From NCBI GenBank assembly GCA_034359265.1, contig CP136890.1:92095501-92159500 (forward strand): a stretch of DNA of 64,000 nucleotides, read 5' to 3'. Within the stretch, counting starts at the first letter, position 1. Each line of letters begins with the position of its first letter. A program made the position numbers and the translations under genes. The stretch is from Canna indica (taxonomy: Eukaryota > Streptophyta > Magnoliopsida > Zingiberales > Cannaceae). The notes under the pieces are model-generated. The model searched no databases. It saw nothing but the letters and a program-made list of their open reading frames with translations, and was not told the origin of the DNA. Below, one piece after another: positions 36,982 through 49,817 of this stretch.

Positions 36982-39900
36982 GATGACAAACATCCTTAAA
37001 AAAATATAACATTAAAGCATAAGGATATCAACTAAGGGATTTCTCCCCCTATCAACATGCATATCTATAAGATAAACTCCACCTATCTATATGCATGAAG
37101 TTCCTATATTTTCCTCCTCCTCTTAATTTCTTATATACTTATCCCCCTTTTGACCTATACATTTCTCTCCCTTTATCCATACTCATCTCCCCCTTTTGAC
37201 ATCAATCAAAAAGGGCAAGAGAGTCTATCTACTCAAATGGATTAAATACAATTAATACATGAGGTTGAAACTCTAAGGAGTATTTTTCATGAAACATGAA
37301 GGTTTCAATCAAATGGATGAAAAACAATATTTGATATGAAAACAAAATTCATACATGATAGAAGAAAAGATAGATACAATTCAAAAGTAAATCATGTATG
37401 CACTCAAGAACATCATTTTCATGACATTTTAGATTTCATTCAAATTTTGAAAATACCAAAGATATAGACATTTAAATCATGCATGTCAAGTTTGAAGTGA
37501 AACTAATATCATTTGATCCAAAAATGAACTTAGCACGTTTTCATTTGAGATAAGCATGAAAATATGAAAATGACTAAATATCAAGATTTGCTATCTACTC
37601 ATGTTTTTTTTTAACTTAGGCATGTAGACATTAAATATGAGAGAATGTAAGTCTATGAATCTAGTTAGGGCTTAAGATGAAATTTTTTAAGGTATTTTGT
37701 TGACTTAGGTCAACCTATACTTCAAATTTTCAAAAATCAAACTTTTAAGTTTATACATAAACCATATTTTCAATGAAAAATTTGGTACCAATTTTTGGAT
37801 GAAGATTTTTGATACCAAATATAGAATGCTCATTTTGATACCAATTGTGGGATGAAAATTTTGATATCAATTATTGAATAGTCATTTGAAATGCATGTAT
37901 CAAATTTGAACTCAAAATGAATTTAAAAATCAAAGTTCATTTTTCATCCTATATTATTTTCAAATAAATAAATGGATCCTAGCTATCATCCAAAATGTCA
38001 AAATCATTTCTAGAAATGATTTTACTCATAAAAATGTATGAATGATATTAGAATTAGAATCCAAATGGTGTACATGAGTTTTTATTGAAGTTTTTAAAGA
38101 AAAATCAAAGTATAGAAATATTGATATTTCAGTTTATGATGATACTTTGAGTTTTGAAATCCAACTTTAAAAATTTATTATAAATTAGATTCTTGATGAA
38201 ATATTTTGAAATATTTACTTAAGAAACTAGATTTTTCAATGAATGTGTAGTTTCAAGAATCACCTAAAAAAGATTTTTTTATATTTTTCTAAAAATGACT
38301 GAGATTTGTACTAAATGTATGTTGAAATGATATTTTTGTAAATTTTAAATTTTCTTAAAACTTTTGTCCTTAAGTCAAGATATCAACCTAGCATGGTTTC
38401 ATTCAAAATTAGACTAGTTTTCATGAAACTTGCTAAGTTTCAATCTTAACATTTACTCATGATTTTTCACGTTTAAACATATGAATACCTAACATGAGTA
38501 AATCTAAACATGTTTCTCAAATATGGATTGAAAATGAGACCTTTAAGTCAACTTGTTGACTTGGGTCAACATAGTTCAAGAGAGGTAAGCAAGACTTAAT
38601 CTCTATTATTATTTTATCTATATCCATATGAATTTTATCATCTTAAGAGCATAGAAACATGTCATACTTACTTCTAAACATGTTTATAAAAATTTGGACT
38701 TAAAATCAAATGTCCAAGTCAATCGATACCAATTATGGTTTGATGACTTAGACCAAGCTTTTCAAGCTTAAGTCCCCTAAAGTGATATAGATATCACATA
38801 TTCATCTACACATGAATTTTCAAGATTGAACACCCAGAATCATATCATGTGTGTATCTAAACATGTTTATTTCATTTTTACCTTAACATGAAGTCTCTAA
38901 AGAAGAATTTTAACCTAGTTCAATTTCATAAATATCAAGATATCATGAAATGAGCTAAGTTATCAAGATTTTGTCTACTCATGAAATTTCAAACATTTAT
39001 CATGCTAAATCAATCATGAGTATACAGAGACATCATCAAGCATGAAAATTCAATTATTTTTTAAAGATTTTTGCAAAATAAAATCATACTTTATTTTTAG
39101 AAATTTGCTCAACTTTTTCATTTCCTTTTTTATTTTCTTTTAGATAGCATAGATTTCAATGTTGACCTTTTTCTTAACTTGCAAGTGGACATCATTAGTA
39201 TCATAATAAAATAATATGTCAACTAGCAAGTTAACTTACTAACTAACAAAGGGTTTAATACAAAGTTTCATTTAAAAGCTTAACCTAAGCTAGATAGTTA
39301 ATATTCATTTAAAAATAATTTTACCATGATATCTAAATGAATCTAAGAGATTCTAAGATGTGAAACATTTAAAGAATAAGATCTCTACCTATGTTAAACT
39401 AGTTTGGACTTAAAAGGAATGTCTCTAATGACAAGTTCTAACTTATGGCAAGTTTCATTTAATGAAGTTTGCCTAAGTGCCATAATTCTACCTACTCATG
39501 AGAAAATAAGGATTTTACATGCAATTCTAGTCATGAGTATAGAGACATGATTTTAGCTTAAACAATGAGGTATAACACTTAGATTTTAAATTTATCATGG
39601 TTATACCCTATTCATGATGATTTAGCCAAACTAATATTTTTCTTCCTAATTAGTCTTCCTAACATGTTTATAACTTGCAAGTAAGCTACACTAATATTCT
39701 AGAGAAAATCTAGCTACTTAGCAAGCTAACTCAACCAAAAAGCAAAGATAGGTATCAAGTTTCATTATCAAAGATTACTTTGCTAAATGGTTTCAAATTA
39801 GTTTCAAATAAAATCATCATGAAACCAAAACGAATTTTTAGAGATCACAAAAATAATGAATGAAATTATGATCTCCAACCCTTCCTATTGGTTGAAAATC

Positions 39901-40330
39901 GAAAGCCACAATGTGCCTACGATTTAGAACCGCAAGGTCGCTTAGGCTCATTACAGGCCACCGGGGTCTCCGAAGAGACCGGGAAATCAAAAATCAAAAA
40001 TATTTTTCAAAAAACTCTTTTAGTAAGAGCGGAAAAAACAACTCAAATTAAACATATATCAAACTCCAACTATAATGCAAACAAGAGGGTATAAGAGATG
40101 ATGCCAAAGACTTTTTGATGCCAACCTTACTAAGGCATCAAGATGACTTGAAGTTGCAACCAAGGGAGGATTCATCATTCAATTTCATGGTCAACTTCAA
40201 CTCTTCACTTCTCTTTACCCTTGTGTGGTGACTCCCCTTACAAGAGAAGAAACCTTTGGTACCCAAATGTCTTTGGGTCCTAGGGGGTTAGTGGGCTTAG
40301 GTACCCAAAGTGTTTTCACAATACTTAGGT
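36982..40330. other. Non-coding AT-rich interior of the retrotransposon
   Basis: No polymerase domains can be seen on either strand. A short GC-richer insert-like stretch at 39890-39985 (GCCACCGGGGTCTCCGAAGA) is unexplained. Confidence 0.6.
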
Positions 40331-41702
40331 TCATTTTAAAAATACAATCATAGATGGCATGCCCATAAACACCACAACAAAAGCAACATTAAATTTCTTT
40401 TTGTTTTTACTATGGACATGAGATTTATTTGTAGAATGCTTGTCATTTGAACTAAGATGAGCATGAACATTCTTAGATGAAATATTTTTATTTTGAACAT
40501 GAGGTTTAAAGGTAGAATGTCTAACATGAGATTTAACATTAGCATGAACATTCTTTTTACTAAAATTCTTAAATGAGGAAGTATTTTTTATTTCATTCAC
40601 TTTCTTGTTTAGGTTTAGAACCTCATTTTTCAAATCAATCATTGTGTTGTGTAAAGCATGCATTTGTGATTTCAACATATAATTTTCCTTTTTGATTTTT
40701 GAGTTTTCATTTTTCAAATCCTTATTCTCAATTTTGAAATCATTCTTCAATTTTTTATTTTCATTTTTCAAATCATTAGTGTCAATACTTAAAGTATCAT
40801 GACATGGATTATTGACACTAATTCTTAGCTTCTCATTTTCTAATTTTGCATCGTGTAATTGAGAGCTAAGATTTGAGTTTTCTTTCTTCAAATTTTTGTT
40901 TTCTTTATCTTTCTTAACAAGCAAGGCATACATGATTTTATACTCATCCATCAATTCATCAAAATCATGAGAGCTAGATGAGTTAATACTATTATTGTTA
41001 TTAACATGACTAGAAGAGGTGGAGTGTACCTCATTGTCATTATTCATGAGGCATTCTTTTGATATAGCTTCATAGTTATGAAGGGAGGATGCTTCACTTG
41101 AGTAGGATGATGTGGAAGCATTTGACCTCCTCTTTGCCTTGATCTTCATGGTAGGGCAATTCTTCCTAACATGCTCTTTCTCTTTGCATGGATGACACAC
41201 TACATTCCTTTTTCGGCTCTTAATTTGTACTTCTATGGCTAGAAACACTAAAAGCTTCAAGAACTTCATTAGATATAGGAGTATGACAATTATCACAATC
41301 TCCTTCATTTAGAGTAACAAGTTCTTCACTTTTAGCATAATCATAAAGCATATTCAACGTACCCCAAATATCATATGCCGAAGTACAATGCATGATTTTT
41401 TCAAATATATTATTTTTCAAAGAACAATATAAGCAATTTTTATCTTTGGCATTTAACTCAAACATGCTAATTTGTTCTTGGGTTCATTCATCCATATTTT
41501 TCTTAGGTTCAATATATTGGATTTTTACCATGTTGTAGACACCTAGCTAAACCTTGAGTCTTTAGAAAGGTGTACATCCTAGATTTCCATAGACCAAAGT
41601 TTAATTCATCGAACCTAGGAGGTCTAGACGCTACCGACTCTAGAGCCATTTCTAGATCGAGACGAATTGTAGAAGGGATGGTGAAATCACAATCTACGAC
41701 CC
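40331..41702 (-). pseudogene. Decayed Copia gag with zinc knuckle and coiled coil
   Basis: Reading down from 41702: FDELNFGLWKSRMYTFLKTQ (41509-41715 frame, UBN2-type gag start), then in another frame MFELNAKDKNCLYCSLKNNI (41220-41465). After a further shift comes the zinc knuckle CHPCKEKEHVRKNC (C-x2-C-x4-H-x4-C) and a long Asn/Lys-rich coiled coil of about 200 residues (40331-41308). The gag head, middle and tail are in different frames, with at least one stop in the linker (near 41495). No pol follows. Confidence 0.8.
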
Positions 41703-41714
41703 GCTCTGATACCA
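41703..41714 (-). other. Primer-binding site for initiator Met tRNA
   Basis: On the - strand TGGTATCAGAGC, complementary to the 3' end of plant initiator Met tRNA, 2 bp inside the 5' LTR. It fixes the direction of the element. Confidence 0.9.
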
Positions 41715-41716
41715 AT

Positions 41717-43295
41717 TATGGGCAAAATGGCCTACACTAGAGGGGGGTGAATAGTGTGTTTACTAAATCGATTCGTCTAATTTCACTTTTAATCCTTTTT
41801 CTTAGATTAACTTAGGCGATTTGCAATTCGATGAATGAATGCGGAAGCGATATAAAGATAAATCAATTAACACAAAATAATAAGGCAATGCAAACACACA
41901 ATTTATAGTGGTTCGGTCTCAATGCCTACTCCACTACCTAAGCACCCCGCTTAGGATTTCCAAACTTAGTCTTTACTAGATTATATCGAGTTTCCCTTAC
42001 AACGAGGACTTTACACCAGAAAGTCTCCGCTCTCCAACCGAATGCACTTTCACACCCGGAAGTATCCCGCCTTCATATCGAGAGCACTTTCCCACCTCTA
42101 CCTAAGGGACAACTAGAACTAATCCTAGTAATATCTAAGCTTACACAAGTGGCTTTACTCCTACACCAAGGATACCACTTCACACAAGACCTAACACAAG
42201 GTCTTCACAAACCCAAATCAAATAAACAGTTAGAATAACAAGTAAAATACAATCAAAAAGCTAAGTGATAAAACCAATGTTTGCAAGCTCCTTTTACAGC
42301 CTTGGAACCTCCAACTCGCAAAGTTGTGGTGCTCGAATTAATTCCCGAGTTGAGGAATCAGTTGACGCTTGAAGAATGATGTTCGCGGAAGAAGCAGAGC
42401 GCGCGCGATTGATCATTTGGAAGACTTTAAATCCATCTTTAAATGCTCAATAATTTCTGTAACATGATGGGAAGTGGGTCAAATGAATCATACCTGGGTG
42501 TATTTATACTCAGGTGAACAAACGTCGTTCAACGGATAGAAAACTATGTGTTACAGGCCACCGGTCGAAGTGTCGATCGAAGCATCGGTCGACCGATCAT
42601 TCGACCGCTTCTGTTTACCCTGTGGTCGATCGACCGACAGACGGAGATCGTGTGATCCACAATCTTCGGTCGACCGACGCAATTGCGTCTTCGGCTTATA
42701 TGCAGGTTGGTCGGTCGATTGGTCGACCGCCAGCCTCGGCCTATTTCTTTCTCCATTCGGTCGACTCGTCGGTCGACCGACGCGATCTTACGTCGTGGGA
42801 ATCAGCAGGTCGGTCGACCGACGGGTCAATCGCCCGAGCTACTGCCCTTTTTGGGCTTCCATTGATCGACCGCTCGGTCGACCGAAGTAGCTCTGCTACC
42901 TTTTTACCTTCGGTCGGTCGACCGATCGGTCGACCGATCGGTCGACCGAACCTAGGCTGAATGTTATTTCTTCAGCCTATTTCTTACGCGCTTCGTTTTG
43001 GGGTTTCGGCTTTCAACGAGCATCATCTTGGAGAGATTTTGACTTGATCTTTGGACTCGTCCAAGCGACTTTGGTGCACTCGTCGATCTTCGAGAAACTT
43101 CCGCGACGAACCCAAGCGCGATGATCAATGTCCTTCTGATTTTGCGATTTCTCTGATTTATCCGATCGAGGACATCGAACGCTAGTCGATATGAAACCTG
43201 AAAGATATTCTTAATGAAATCATTAGTTACATGTTTGTTATCATCAAAACTATCAATATCGAGATTAAGCTAAGGTTGAAAACCTAAAGCCAACA
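41717..43295 (-). repeat. 5' LTR (right copy)
   Basis: 1579 bp. It begins TATGGGCAAAATGG on the + strand where the other LTR has TGTGGGCGAAATGG, so the terminal CA of this end (on the - strand) has mutated to TA. It ends CCAACA before the CAAAC duplication. Confidence 0.9.
42562..42952. repeat. GGTCGACC palindrome array in the right LTR
   Basis: Same array as in the left LTR but with more perfect palindromes. 42905-42950 is almost pure alternation of GGTCGACC and CGATCGGT words. Confidence 0.85.
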
Positions 43296-43300
43296 CAAAC

Positions 43301-44090
43301 TTTGATAAGAAAGAATCCCTCAAATAAATTTTATTAAAAAATTGTCATATACCAGTACAAGAAAGATACAAAAATTACACATAAAGAAAAAAAATATTTC
43401 ATATGATACAATAAATTTTTATCTTCCATTAGTTATAAATTTAAAATGATACATGAAACAATAATCTTGACCACCTCTTGCTAATATTGACCACATCTTG
43501 CCGCATCTTCACATTTAGTTGCGAGATCATCTTGTTAGTGAATAAAATATAGGGTTGTTTGAATATTGCACATCTCTAATAAAAAATGAGATGACTTCTC
43601 CAATTTTAAACCTCATGTATGACTTTGATATATGAAAAAAATATATAACTTGAAATAAAACCAAAATAGTTTTATCAACAAACTCAAAAAAGTTTTTTTT
43701 GATAGTCTTACATTTATTTCAAATTAAATTAAAAATTAATTATTTAAAAATAAAAGTCATACATTTTATTAATGTAGGGCTGATATCTTGATGCAAATTA
43801 TACTTTAAAATCAAAGTAGCAGCGTAATGTATACTTTTAAAAAACTTCACATATAGCAGTTCACTTTAAAATCAAAGTAGCAGGTCATTGTAATCTATAC
43901 TTTTAAAATTGAAGTGAATTCAACTACTTAATTAAATTATGAAACATATCAACTTGACCATACTGTAAATTACACTTAAATCATGAATCAAATCAGTCCT
44001 GACCATTACATACTGTAAAACCAAAAGAGAATAGTAGTTCACCATGTATAAATAACAACTCAGCCATGAACTCAGTCAACAACAAATCCA
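43301..44090. other. Harbinger-like element interior, nothing recognised
   Basis: Non-coding AT-rich DNA between the retrotransposon and the repeat array. Confidence 0.5.
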
Positions 44091-45290
44091 ACAACTGAGA
44101 GCTATGAACTAATCAACACTACTGTAAATAACTCAGCCATGAACTTAGTGAACAACAAATCCAACAAAAAGCTATGAACTAAGTCAATAGCATATCCAAA
44201 AAGCTAATCACTGAAGCAGATGCATCAATAACATAAACAAAAAATGGTTCAAACTCAGCCATGAACCAACAATAAGAGAAAGTAGCAGTTCACTAAAACC
44301 ATCCGCAAGGTTAAAACTCAGCCATGAACCAACAATAACATAAAGAAACAGTTCACTGAAACCATCAGCAAGGTTCAAACTCAGTCATGAACCAACAATA
44401 ACAGAAAGTAACAGTTCACTAAAATTGAAATGAAATCAACTACTTAAATCATGAAACAAATCAGCATTACTGTAAACAACTCAGTCGTGAACTTAGTGAA
44501 CAACAAATCCAACAGAGAGCTATGAACTAAGTCAACAGTAGATCCAAAAAGCTAATCACTATTGATTAGCTAATCACTGAAGCAGGTGCATCAATAACAT
44601 AAACATAGTTCAAAAATGATTCAAACTCAGCCATAAACCAACAATAAGAGAAAGTAGCAGTTCACTAAAACCAAAACTCAGCCATGAACCAATAATAATA
44701 TAAAGAAACAGTTCACTGAAACCATCCGCAAGATTCAAACTCAGTCATGAACCAACAATAACAGAAAGTAGCAGTTCACTAAAATTAAAATGAAATTAAC
44801 TACTTAAATCATGAAACAAATCAGCACTACTATAAACAACTCAGTCATGAACTTAGTGAACAACAAATCCAACAGAGAGCTATGAACTAAGTCAATAGCA
44901 GATCCAAAAAACTAATCACTGAAGCAGATGCATCAATAACATAAATAAAAAATGATTCGAAAATGGTTCAAACTCAGCCATGAACCAACAATAACAGAAA
45001 GAAATAGTTCACTGAAATCATCCGCAAGGTTCAAACTCAGTCATGAACCAACAATAACAGAAAGTAACAGTTCACTAAAATTGAAATGAAATCAACTACT
45101 TAAATCATGAAACAGTTCACTGAAACCATCCGCAAGGTTCAAACTTAGTCATGAACCAACAATAACAGAAAGTAATAGTTCACTAAAATTGAAATGAAAT
45201 CAACTACTTAAATCATGAAATAGTTCACTGAAACCATCCGCAAGGTTCAAACTCAGCCATGAACTGAGCAACAACAGCCATGAATTGAGC
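44090..45290. repeat. Higher-order tandem repeat, ~350-bp unit
   Basis: GAACTTAGTGAACAACAAAT recurs at about 44140, 44488 and 44848 (spacing 348-360). Within each unit a shorter motif (ATGAACCAACAATAACAGAA plus AGTTCACT) repeats several times, with irregular deletions. No stable open frame runs through it. Confidence 0.8.
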
Positions 45291-45746
45291 AATAACAGCC
45301 ACCAACAACAGTCAACTACATCGATATAGAATTGAGCAACAACAGCCACCAACAGCAACGTAATATTCATATAAATGTTGGGTGATGAAGGAAATGTGCA
45401 CCATCATTAATTGATGATCGCCTCCAATCCATTGCCCACACAAGAAATGACATACCCATTATCTCATTCATAGAAATACAATCAGAAATACAATCATATA
45501 AGCATACACAATAAGCATACACAAAACATACATAGTATAATGGACAATATTGATCTACGACATTAGGAAGGAAAGTGTGCATACTCATTGATTGGGTGTC
45601 GCCTCCATTTCCTTTTCGATATGAAATCAAATAACACATGTGCAAGGAAGGAATCAAATGTCCAAGTCAAACATACAAATTATTCAAATTCAAGTCAAAT
45701 ATACACACTGTTCAAATCCAAGTTAAATAATATCCAACATCCAGAT

Positions 45747-46091
45747 CTATTTATACATAAAAACTACCATAATGACAACCACTAGGACTATCCCCTTCGT
45801 GACCAAAGCTTGAAGTTTGTCTACTTTGGCCACCAACATATTTAGGTCTCTTCTTAAATAATTTAGGCCACTATTACGGTTGACTTCTTCTTCACCTTCA
45901 TCTATAGGTGTGATTGGTGTAAACCAGCGAAAAAACCCACATCCGGGAGTGTTCTGACACACTGCATATAATCGGCCCGAATTATCTTTTAATTCACTGA
46001 TCCTTACACCAGCTCTGTTGTCGCACGTACATCTTTTATTGGCATATTTGATATATTTTCCATTAGTGTTGATTGAACTTGAAGCTGTCAT
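45747..46091 (-). CDS. Intact zf-GRF zinc-finger ORF within the Harbinger-like element
   Basis: 114 residues, MTASSSINTNGKYIKYANKR, then the finger C.C (RCTCDN), C (YAVC) and GCGFFRWF. This is the spacing and GFFRW core of the plant GRF zinc finger, which binds nucleic acid in other proteins. A charged helical segment (about 75-95) and a hydrophobic C end (IVLVVVIMVVFMY) follow, a layout I associate with many plant TE-linked GRF proteins. The frame is open end to end, unlike its neighbours. It lies downstream of the transposase on the same strand, inside the element's ends. The role is unknown; it could be an accessory transposon protein or captured DNA. Confidence 0.7.
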   Translation of the reverse strand: MTASSSINTNGKYIKYANKRCTCDNRAGVRISELKDNSGRLYAVCQNTPGCGFFRWFTPITPIDEGEEEVNRNSGLNYLRRDLNMLVAKVDKLQALVTKGIVLVVVIMVVFMYK

Positions 46092-46224
46092 TCTAATTTA
46101 ACAAAATCGATATTTTGCATTAGAATATATATTACACAAAAACAAGTCAGGTTACACAAATTAATGTTACTAAAATACAAGTTAGTTACATGTCCCATTT
46201 TAATTCAATGTCTATGTCTATTAG

Positions 46225-47422
46225 CCTAAAGTCGATCTGCGATCTCTTCTCGAATCACATGCATCATATTTTGAGATGATTCACCGTCATATTATTGTGA
46301 AGATGATGAAGAAGGGTATTGATCTTCATCGAAATTCAATTCAGCGGTGCTCAATTCATCTATCAAGGAATCTGAATTCTGATACTTGATGATGAAGTTG
46401 TGTATGACACATCATGCAATTGTCATATTACTTTGTCTTGCTAGTTTATAATTGGGCATTTGCTTTAAAATGGGGAATCGTGCCTTAAGAAAATCAAAGC
46501 ATCATTCAATCACATTTCGAATAGACGAATGTCTTTGGTTAAATAATTCTCTTTTGGTAAACGGCCCTCCCCGACCACGAAAATTCGAATGATGGTATCG
46601 TTCACCCCTATAAGGGGCCAAAAACTCATTTACGTTGGGATATCCCGCATCGACAACATAAAACTCATCTACATAAATAAGACATATTATTATTAGTATA
46701 AATTGTTATCCATTGAGCAAGATATACACTTATCAACTATGATACCTTCATTTGGCATGGGAAAGTCTGAATCGGTTGAGTATATTGTATGGGAAAGAAT
46801 TCGGGAGTCATTTGTCGTCCCCTCCCAACCGGCCTTAACATGTGTAAACATCATGTTATGTGCACATGTTGCCATCATGTTTTGTGTGGTTGTACCTTTT
46901 CGACCACGATATAAAACTTGTTTATCGGCGGGGACACATGCCGAAATATGAGTTCCATCGGTAGCCCCGATGCAATTCTAAAAAATGGAGAAAAAAAATT
47001 AGTAAGGAGACCCAAATCAATTCATACCTTAACATAAGGAAACACACCAAGTTCATACCTTAAACTAAGGGAACACACTAAATTCATACCTTAAAATAAG
47101 GAAACCAACGATGATTCCCTTGTATCTTAGGTTGGACTTTACGGGGTTCTCGTGGTCGTATTAGTTGAGGGGCTAGACTCAAAACTGCACGTAGAATTTT
47201 TTTGAACCATGTGTGCACGATTTCAGTTGAGTGCTGATAGCGTTCCGCCATAATTCGCACACGTTCATTGTGGCAAATAGTGAATAAGAACATAGCTACC
47301 CCTTCTTCAACTGATATTCTTTGATTTTCCAACCTAACCCCTCTAAGCCATTGGCATAGCCTTCTAAACAAGTCGGGCTCCAACTGAAAACTTTCATAGC
47401 AACGGATGCGAGAGTTCATCAA
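46225..47422 (-). pseudogene. PIF/Harbinger transposase, broken by stops
   Basis: Exon 1 (47422-47084) has the helix-turn-helix-rich head (FRRLCQWLRGVRLENQRISV, then ERYQHSTEIVHTWFKKILRA). Exon 2 (about 46977-46690) has NCIGATDGTHISACVP with the first Asp, and GWEGTTNDSRIL with the second. Exon 3 (about 46672-46225) has DEFYVVDAGYPNVNEFLAPY, GRGGPFTKRELFNQRHSS and IRNVIE with the third acidic residue. At least three in-frame stops occur in exon 3, including right after RNVIE (46510 area) and before CVIHNF. Several fit C-to-T decay. The DDE layout is typical of HARBI1-like plant transposases. It is not functional as read here. Confidence 0.9.
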
Positions 47423-47945
47423 CTCTTGAGTATATTTCGCACCCGATAGTATAGATATGCGTACATGTCTTAGTGGTGATTGAGCGATTTCAAAAAGTTC
47501 ATCAAGTATAACCGCACCCGCAAGAATTATCTCATATCTAATATAAGTGCATCTCTCACCTCGTCGTTATTAGAACTCATTCTGAATTTAAAGTAAACAA
47601 AAATAGCAAACTGATATAGCAAATAACAAGTTATAATAGCATAGAAGGTATAAATCAAACATAGCAAATAGTCCTAAATCAAACATTAATAGCAAACAAT
47701 AGCAACCTACTCAAAGCAAACAAGTTTAAGTACAGCCCCACATAGTTGAGCATTTAGTATAGCCCCACATTATGAGCATTTAGTATAGCCCCACATTATG
47801 AGCATTTCAGTTTAAAATATTTACATAAAATTGGTGCTATATATTCTCATGCACCACGCTACAGCACCTTCATCATCTAAAGCTGCAAAAAAACTGCGAG
47901 CATCAGGATTTTTTATTAGAAAATTTATAACATGATTGTTAACTT
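47423..47945. other. Spacer between the two Harbinger ORFs
   Basis: No coding region seen. Short TAGTATAGCCCCACATTATG repeats occur near 47755-47800. Confidence 0.5.
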
Positions 47946-47947
47946 GA

Positions 47948-48811
47948 TTATCTAGGCCAAAACTCTGCAACACACGATGCGGGTGACTCGGGCACTACTT
48001 GAGGAGGACCAGTGGCACTTGTTTCCTTAACTGCGATTCCACCCAACTTATCTATTAGTGCAGTTGCAGCAGATAATGCTTGGGCCGAACATTGAGATGA
48101 ATTACCTCTTTTCCTCGATCGACCACTACATAATCCCGATGGAATGTTATGGGATACCCTACGCAAAAGGGGTTCCGGACCACCACTTGAATTTGTCCCC
48201 TCATTCTCATGTGCTCTCAATGGTCGTTTCCCTCGACCTATATCTCTAAACTCATTCTCAACCTGACGCTCTTCGTCCGAAGTCAATGGTACTTGAGAAG
48301 AGGAACGAGCTAAGTGGCCCGTTGTTAACTGATTAGCAAATGCTAATTCCATCAGGTCATAAAACTTAGGTGGATCATTTTTTAACATTTTGAATGAATC
48401 TCCAAGAGTCTGCGAACCAAATTTTTTTTATTTGTACATTGTCTTATGACTCATAAGAAGGAAAACTAATAAAAAAAAATGACATACCGAAGATCGGTTC
48501 CAAACAGTTTCATCAGCTTTAATAATATTTGTGTCTGGATTCTAAGTTACTCCGGTATGATTAATTATCTCTTTGAAAGATCGATAAGTTCTATGAAGAC
48601 GACATTTTTTTTGTCTACACTTATCAAACTCAAATTTGCCTCCAAACTTTTCCTCCAACTTATCACTAATCCCCACCCAACTTTTCTTATCATAGTTGGT
48701 GGTACTACGTTGTCTTGTGTACTCGGCCAAAATTTTTAAAAATTCTTCAGTGACAATGTGGGCCCACTCAGCCACATTTTCTCTTGGTTTGCGGTGGCCA
48801 CCCATGTTCAA
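47948..48811 (-). pseudogene. Myb/SANT-like ORF of the Harbinger-like element
   Basis: From 48811: MNMGGHRKPRENVAEWAHIV and a trihelix of the Myb/SANT-like (L10-interacting MYB) type, with conserved KSWVGISDKLEEKFGGKF and QKKCRLHRTYRSFKEII. A stop (TAG where Trp is expected) interrupts it at about 48540. An intron probably follows (GT after RSS, near 48483), and the C-terminal part (48388-47948) has KNDPPKFYDLMELAFANQLT and a KLGGIAVKETSA tail. In PIF/Harbinger elements this second protein acts with the transposase in DNA binding and nuclear import. Confidence 0.75.
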
Positions 48812-48852
48812 CTATTTATTCTACAATCGTAATCCAAATCAGAACATAGTAT

Positions 48853-49817
48853 AGCATTCATTCATTCATTCATTCATTCATTGAGCAATGAAATAGAACA
48901 GAACATAGAATCATACTGTAAAAAAATAGATCATGTAATATATGAAGACTGTTAAAACATACCATAGTTTAAATAGCATGATAAAATAAGCCAGAATAGC
49001 ATCACAGAACAATATATAGATCATGTAAACAGAATTTGAATAGCATTCATTCATTCATTCATTGAGCAATGAAATAGAACAGAACATAGTATCATACTGT
49101 AAAAAAATAGATCATGTAATATATGAAGCAGTCTTAAAACATACCATAGTTTAAATGGCATGATAAAATAAACCAGAATAGCATCACAGAACAATATATA
49201 GATCACGTAAATAGAATTTGAATAGCATTCATTCATTGAGCAATGAAATAGAACAGAACATAGTATCATACTGTAGAAGAATAGATCATGTAATATATGA
49301 AGACTGTTAAAACATACCATAGTTTAAATAACATGATAAAATAAACCAGAATAACATCACAGAACAATATATAGATCATGTAAACAGAATTTGAATAGCA
49401 TTCATTCATTCATTGAGCAATGAAATAGAACAGAACATAGTATCATACTGTAGAAAAATAGATCATGTAATATATGAAGACTGTTAAAACATACCATAGT
49501 TTAAATAGCATGATAAAATAAACCAGAATAGCATCATAGAACAATATATAGATCATGTAAATAAAATTTGAATAGCATTCATTCATTCATTCATTCATTG
49601 AGCAATAAAATAGAACAGAACATAGTATTGTACTGTAAAAAAATAGATCATGTAATATATGAAGATTGTTAAAACATATCATAGTTTAAATAGCATGATA
49701 AAATAAACCAGAATAGCATCACAGAACAATATATAGATCATGTAAACAGAATTTGAATAACATTCATTCATTCATTCATTCATTGAGCAATGAAATAGAA
49801 CAGAACATAGTATCATA
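48853..49817. repeat. ~180-bp minisatellite with embedded (ATTC)n
   Basis: TTGAGCAATGAAATAGAACA begins units at 48881, 49062, 49236, 49413, 49598 (with one change) and 49783, so spacings are 181, 174, 177, 185 and 185. Part of the variation comes from the CATT run at the head of each unit. It lies upstream of the SANT-like ORF. Confidence 0.9.

Larger units (their letters stand above)
35391..43295 (-). mobile_element. Complete non-autonomous Copia-like LTR retrotransposon (gag only)
   Basis: Two LTRs (35391-36964 and 41717-43295) bound an interior of 4.75 kb. The 5-bp duplication CAAAC stands at 35386-35390 and 43296-43300. The primer site and gag are on the - strand, so the right LTR is the 5' one. 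The interior has a decayed gag and about 3.3 kb of AT-rich DNA without protease, integrase, RT or RNase H. This makes it a gag-only element needing a partner for replication. It is inserted inside the Harbinger-like element, so it is younger than that insertion. Confidence 0.9.

Noticed and set aside
42514..42960. 148-residue open frame in the right LTR
   Set aside because: It and its opposite-strand partners come from the CG-rich palindrome array, have no domain, and lie within an LTR.
48853..49817. CRISPR-like array
   Set aside because: Whole units are repeated with no unique spacers, in a plant transposon. It is a minisatellite.
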